From positions 1-6,515 of the forward strand of contig ONWY01000078.1 of NCBI GenBank assembly GCA_900321665.1: DNA of 6,515 bases, in the 5' to 3' direction. A program made the position numbers and the translations under genes. Each line of letters starts with the position of its first letter. Positions within the stretch are counted from its first letter, which is position 1. A model generated the notes under the pieces. It did no database searches, had not been told where the DNA came from, and saw only the letters and a program-made list of their open reading frames with translations. This document shows positions 4,793 to 6,515 of the stretch, in pieces. Source of the stretch: an uncultured Eubacteriales bacterium. Lineage in GTDB: Bacteria; Bacillota; Clostridia; Oscillospirales; Acutalibacteraceae.

Positions 4793-6515
4793 ATGAAAAA
4801 GGCTTTATCTCTTATATTAACCGCCGTGATGCTTTTGAGCATCTTTACCTGCGTGCCCGTGGTAGCGCATGCACTTGATTTGGAAGGAACGTGCGGTGAA
4901 AATGTTACATACACATTTGATACTTCCACTGGATTGCTTACTCTTGACGGAACGGGCGCAACGTGGAATTATTATAAAGATTCGCCGTTTTATGAAAAAA
5001 CGGCAATTAAAAAAGTGATAGTCGGTTCCGGCGTAACAAAACTCGGCACCATGTTGTTTCGCAAATGTGCCGGTCTTAAAACTGTTGACCTTTCAGGTGC
5101 CGAGAACTTAGTTAGCATCGGAGACAGCGCATTTGAAGAATGCACCTCTCTTACACGCATTATTAATCCGCTTTCGCCTAATTTTAAATATATCTATTCG
5201 GGCGCTTTTTTCAGTTGTACATCCCTTAAATCCTATCGGCTTCCGAACGACTTAGAAATTATAGATGACAATACTTTTAACGATTGCAGAGTCTTAGAAT
5301 CAATTACAATCCCTGCCACTGTTACGAAAATAGAAAATTATGCGTTTCACAGATGCTATAAGCTGAAGGATATTTACTTTGAAGGCACATATTCTGAATG
5401 GAATAGCATTACGATTGAGGGCGACAATACAGACTTAAGCGATGTGCAGATACATTATCAGTCTACCTGTGATTTTATCGGCGATGATGCAATGTATGTG
5501 TGGGATTCTTTTATGGCAGAAATAACCATTACGGGAACGGGCGCAACTTATGATTATAACAGCACCGAAAAAGTTTCGCCCTTTGCAAACAGTTCCGTTT
5601 ACAGATTGAATGTTAGCGACGGGATTCAAACGCTTGGCACAGGTTTGTTTGCCGGTTGCGCCGATTTAGAGGAAATCAGCTTTCCCGAAACGCTTACAGG
5701 TATTAAAGCTAACGCATTTAACGGGTGCAACAGTATTGCGGGAATTATGTATCAAAACGGCAGTGCTAAAAGGTTAAACGCAATCACTGATTCGACAGGG
5801 AACAGCGCTTTGCTGAATGCAGCAGTTTCTACTTACGGTAAATGCGGTGAAAACCTTACTTATATTTTTGATAAAAGCGCGGGAATGATTATGATTGACG
5901 CTAACGGAGAAGGGGACTTCTCGATGTACAATTACACTGCCGATACAGTGCCGTGGAAAGATTACAAAGATGATATTATTTCGGTTTATATTGCAGATTA
6001 TGTAATAAGTATTGGTAACAATGCTTTTAGAGGGTGTAAAAATCTTACAGAGGTAACATTCGCCGAAGCCCTCGGAAGCATAGGTGAAAACGCTTTTGAC
6101 GGTTGCACGGCATTGGAAACGGTCAACTTTGGCGGCACAGACACACAGTGGGATAATATAGAGATTGCCGCTTACAATGCGCCACTGTTAAAAGCAAAAC
6201 CCCAGTGCTTCGGCACTTGCGGTGAAAACCTGACGTTCAGAACCGACCACAGCACAGGCACATTATATATTGAAGGAACCGGCGCGATGTATGACTATAC
6301 TTCCACCTCTATGCCGTGGTATGCCTTTAAAGAAAAATTTAATAAAGTGGTTGTTGCAAACGGTGTCACCACCATTGGCGAAAACGCGTTTTGGAATTGC
6401 AGAACGATTGAGCGCGTTACACTCGGGAACACCGTGCAAAGCATCGGTAAATATGCCTTCGGCGGTTGCGAGAGTTTGGAAAGCGTTAATTTGCCGAACT
6501 CTTTAACAAGCATCG
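4793..6515 (+). CDS. Secreted BspA-like leucine-rich-repeat (LRR_5) surface protein, partial at 3' end
   Basis: The frame is open from 4793 to the window edge (574 codons) and continues beyond it. Residues 1-27 are a Sec signal peptide: MKK, a hydrophobic core, and a likely cleavage after Ala-His-Ala27. The rest is modular. Beta-strand heads begin near residues 32, 224, 349 and 474 (type CGENLTY, then ThrGly, then GTGAMYDY and Pro-Trp/Pro-Phe). Each is followed by 23-residue LRR_5 units of the form GVTxIGxxAFxxCxxLxxVxLP. Eleven full LRRs are visible (five, two, two and two) and all eleven carry Cys at the same place. Modules 1 and 3 end with a GTxxxWxxI segment (199-207, 449-457), a known companion of BspA-type repeats. 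BspA-like proteins are cell-surface proteins, some of which bind host or bacterial partners; the ligand here is unknown. The anchor, if any, is off the edge. Base composition is more AT-rich than the operon in hand-counted samples, suggesting accessory origin. Confidence 0.88.
   Translation, partial: MKKALSLILTAVMLLSIFTCVPVVAHALDLEGTCGENVTYTFDTSTGLLTLDGTGATWNYYKDSPFYEKTAIKKVIVGSGVTKLGTMLFRKCAGLKTVDLSGAENLVSIGDSAFEECTSLTRIINPLSPNFKYIYSGAFFSCTSLKSYRLPNDLEIIDDNTFNDCRVLESITIPATVTKIENYAFHRCYKLKDIYFEGTYSEWNSITIEGDNTDLSDVQIHYQSTCDFIGDDAMYVWDSFMAEITITGTGATYDYNSTEKVSPFANSSVYRLNVSDGIQTLGTGLFAGCADLEEISFPETLTGIKANAFNGCNSIAGIMYQNGSAKRLNAITDSTGNSALLNAAVSTYGKCGENLTYIFDKSAGMIMIDANGEGDFSMYNYTADTVPWKDYKDDIISVYIADYVISIGNNAFRGCKNLTEVTFAEALGSIGENAFDGCTALETVNFGGTDTQWDNIEIAAYNAPLLKAKPQCFGTCGENLTFRTDHSTGTLYIEGTGAMYDYTSTSMPWYAFKEKFNKVVVANGVTTIGENAFWNCRTIERVTLGNTVQSIGKYAFGGCESLESVNLPNSLTSI
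4886..6515 (+). repeat. Diverged in-gene modules: one of 576 bp, two of 375 bp, one incomplete
   Basis: Head modules start at 4886, 5462, 5837 and 6212, so the spacing is 576, 375 and 375 bp (192, 125 and 125 residues). Conserved DNA islands survive: TGCGGTGAAAA at 4892, 5843 and 6218, and the identical 14-mer GGAACGGGCGCAAC at 4949 and 5534, with a variant near 6274. Module 1 is longer because it carries five LRRs where modules 2 and 3 carry two. The fourth module shows two full LRRs and the start of a third before the window ends. Confidence 0.8.

Noticed and set aside
4744..4929. 61-codon minus-strand open frame across the LRR gene start
   Set aside because: It overlaps the ribosome binding site and signal peptide of the LRR gene and shows no family features.

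Overview
The window looks like chromosomal DNA from a Gram-positive gut-type clostridium. An Oscillospiraceae/Ruminococcaceae-like member is my best guess, from style rather than from a marker gene. The evidence is Shine-Dalgarno-led genes, a YmdB-family phosphodiesterase, a lipobox-anchored solute-binding protein, sigma-A-type promoters and a BspA-type leucine-rich-repeat surface protein. All four genes read on the + strand.

Positions 1-293 hold no convincing gene. They contain several short inverted repeats, a 30-nt pure pyrimidine tract and a good promoter (TTGATT, 17 nt, TATGAT; 175-203). An 11-bp inverted repeat overlaps the -10 box. The left edge resembles the end of a GC-rich dispersed repeat.

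Positions 294-4580 form a tight three-gene operon. It encodes a YmdB/TIGR00282-type metallophosphoesterase (259 aa), a family-5 ABC solute-binding lipoprotein (489 aa, 4 nt downstream) and the DNA helicase RecG (678 aa, ATGA overlap with the previous stop). The three products (nucleotide second-messenger or RNA turnover, solute capture, replication-fork repair) share no obvious pathway. The operon looks like housekeeping genes that share transcription and translational coupling. A perfect 23-bp stem with an AAAA loop (4607-4656) closes it.

Positions 4657-6515 form a separate unit. An extended -10 promoter (TAGACA, 17 nt, TGTTATGAT; 4707-4735) drives a secreted repeat protein starting at 4793 and running off the right edge (574 residues visible). 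It has a Sec signal peptide, then at least four modules. Each module has a Cys-Gly-Glu-Asn-type beta head followed by 23-residue LRR_5 (BspA-like) repeats. This gene is more AT-rich than the operon in the stretches I counted by hand, which fits an accessory cell-surface gene.

I found no RNA gene, CRISPR array, transposase or clearly new system. The points most worth a second look are the modular build of the LRR protein, the in-frame upstream ATG that its own promoter excludes, the long bidirectional terminator, and the repeat-rich leader before ymdB.
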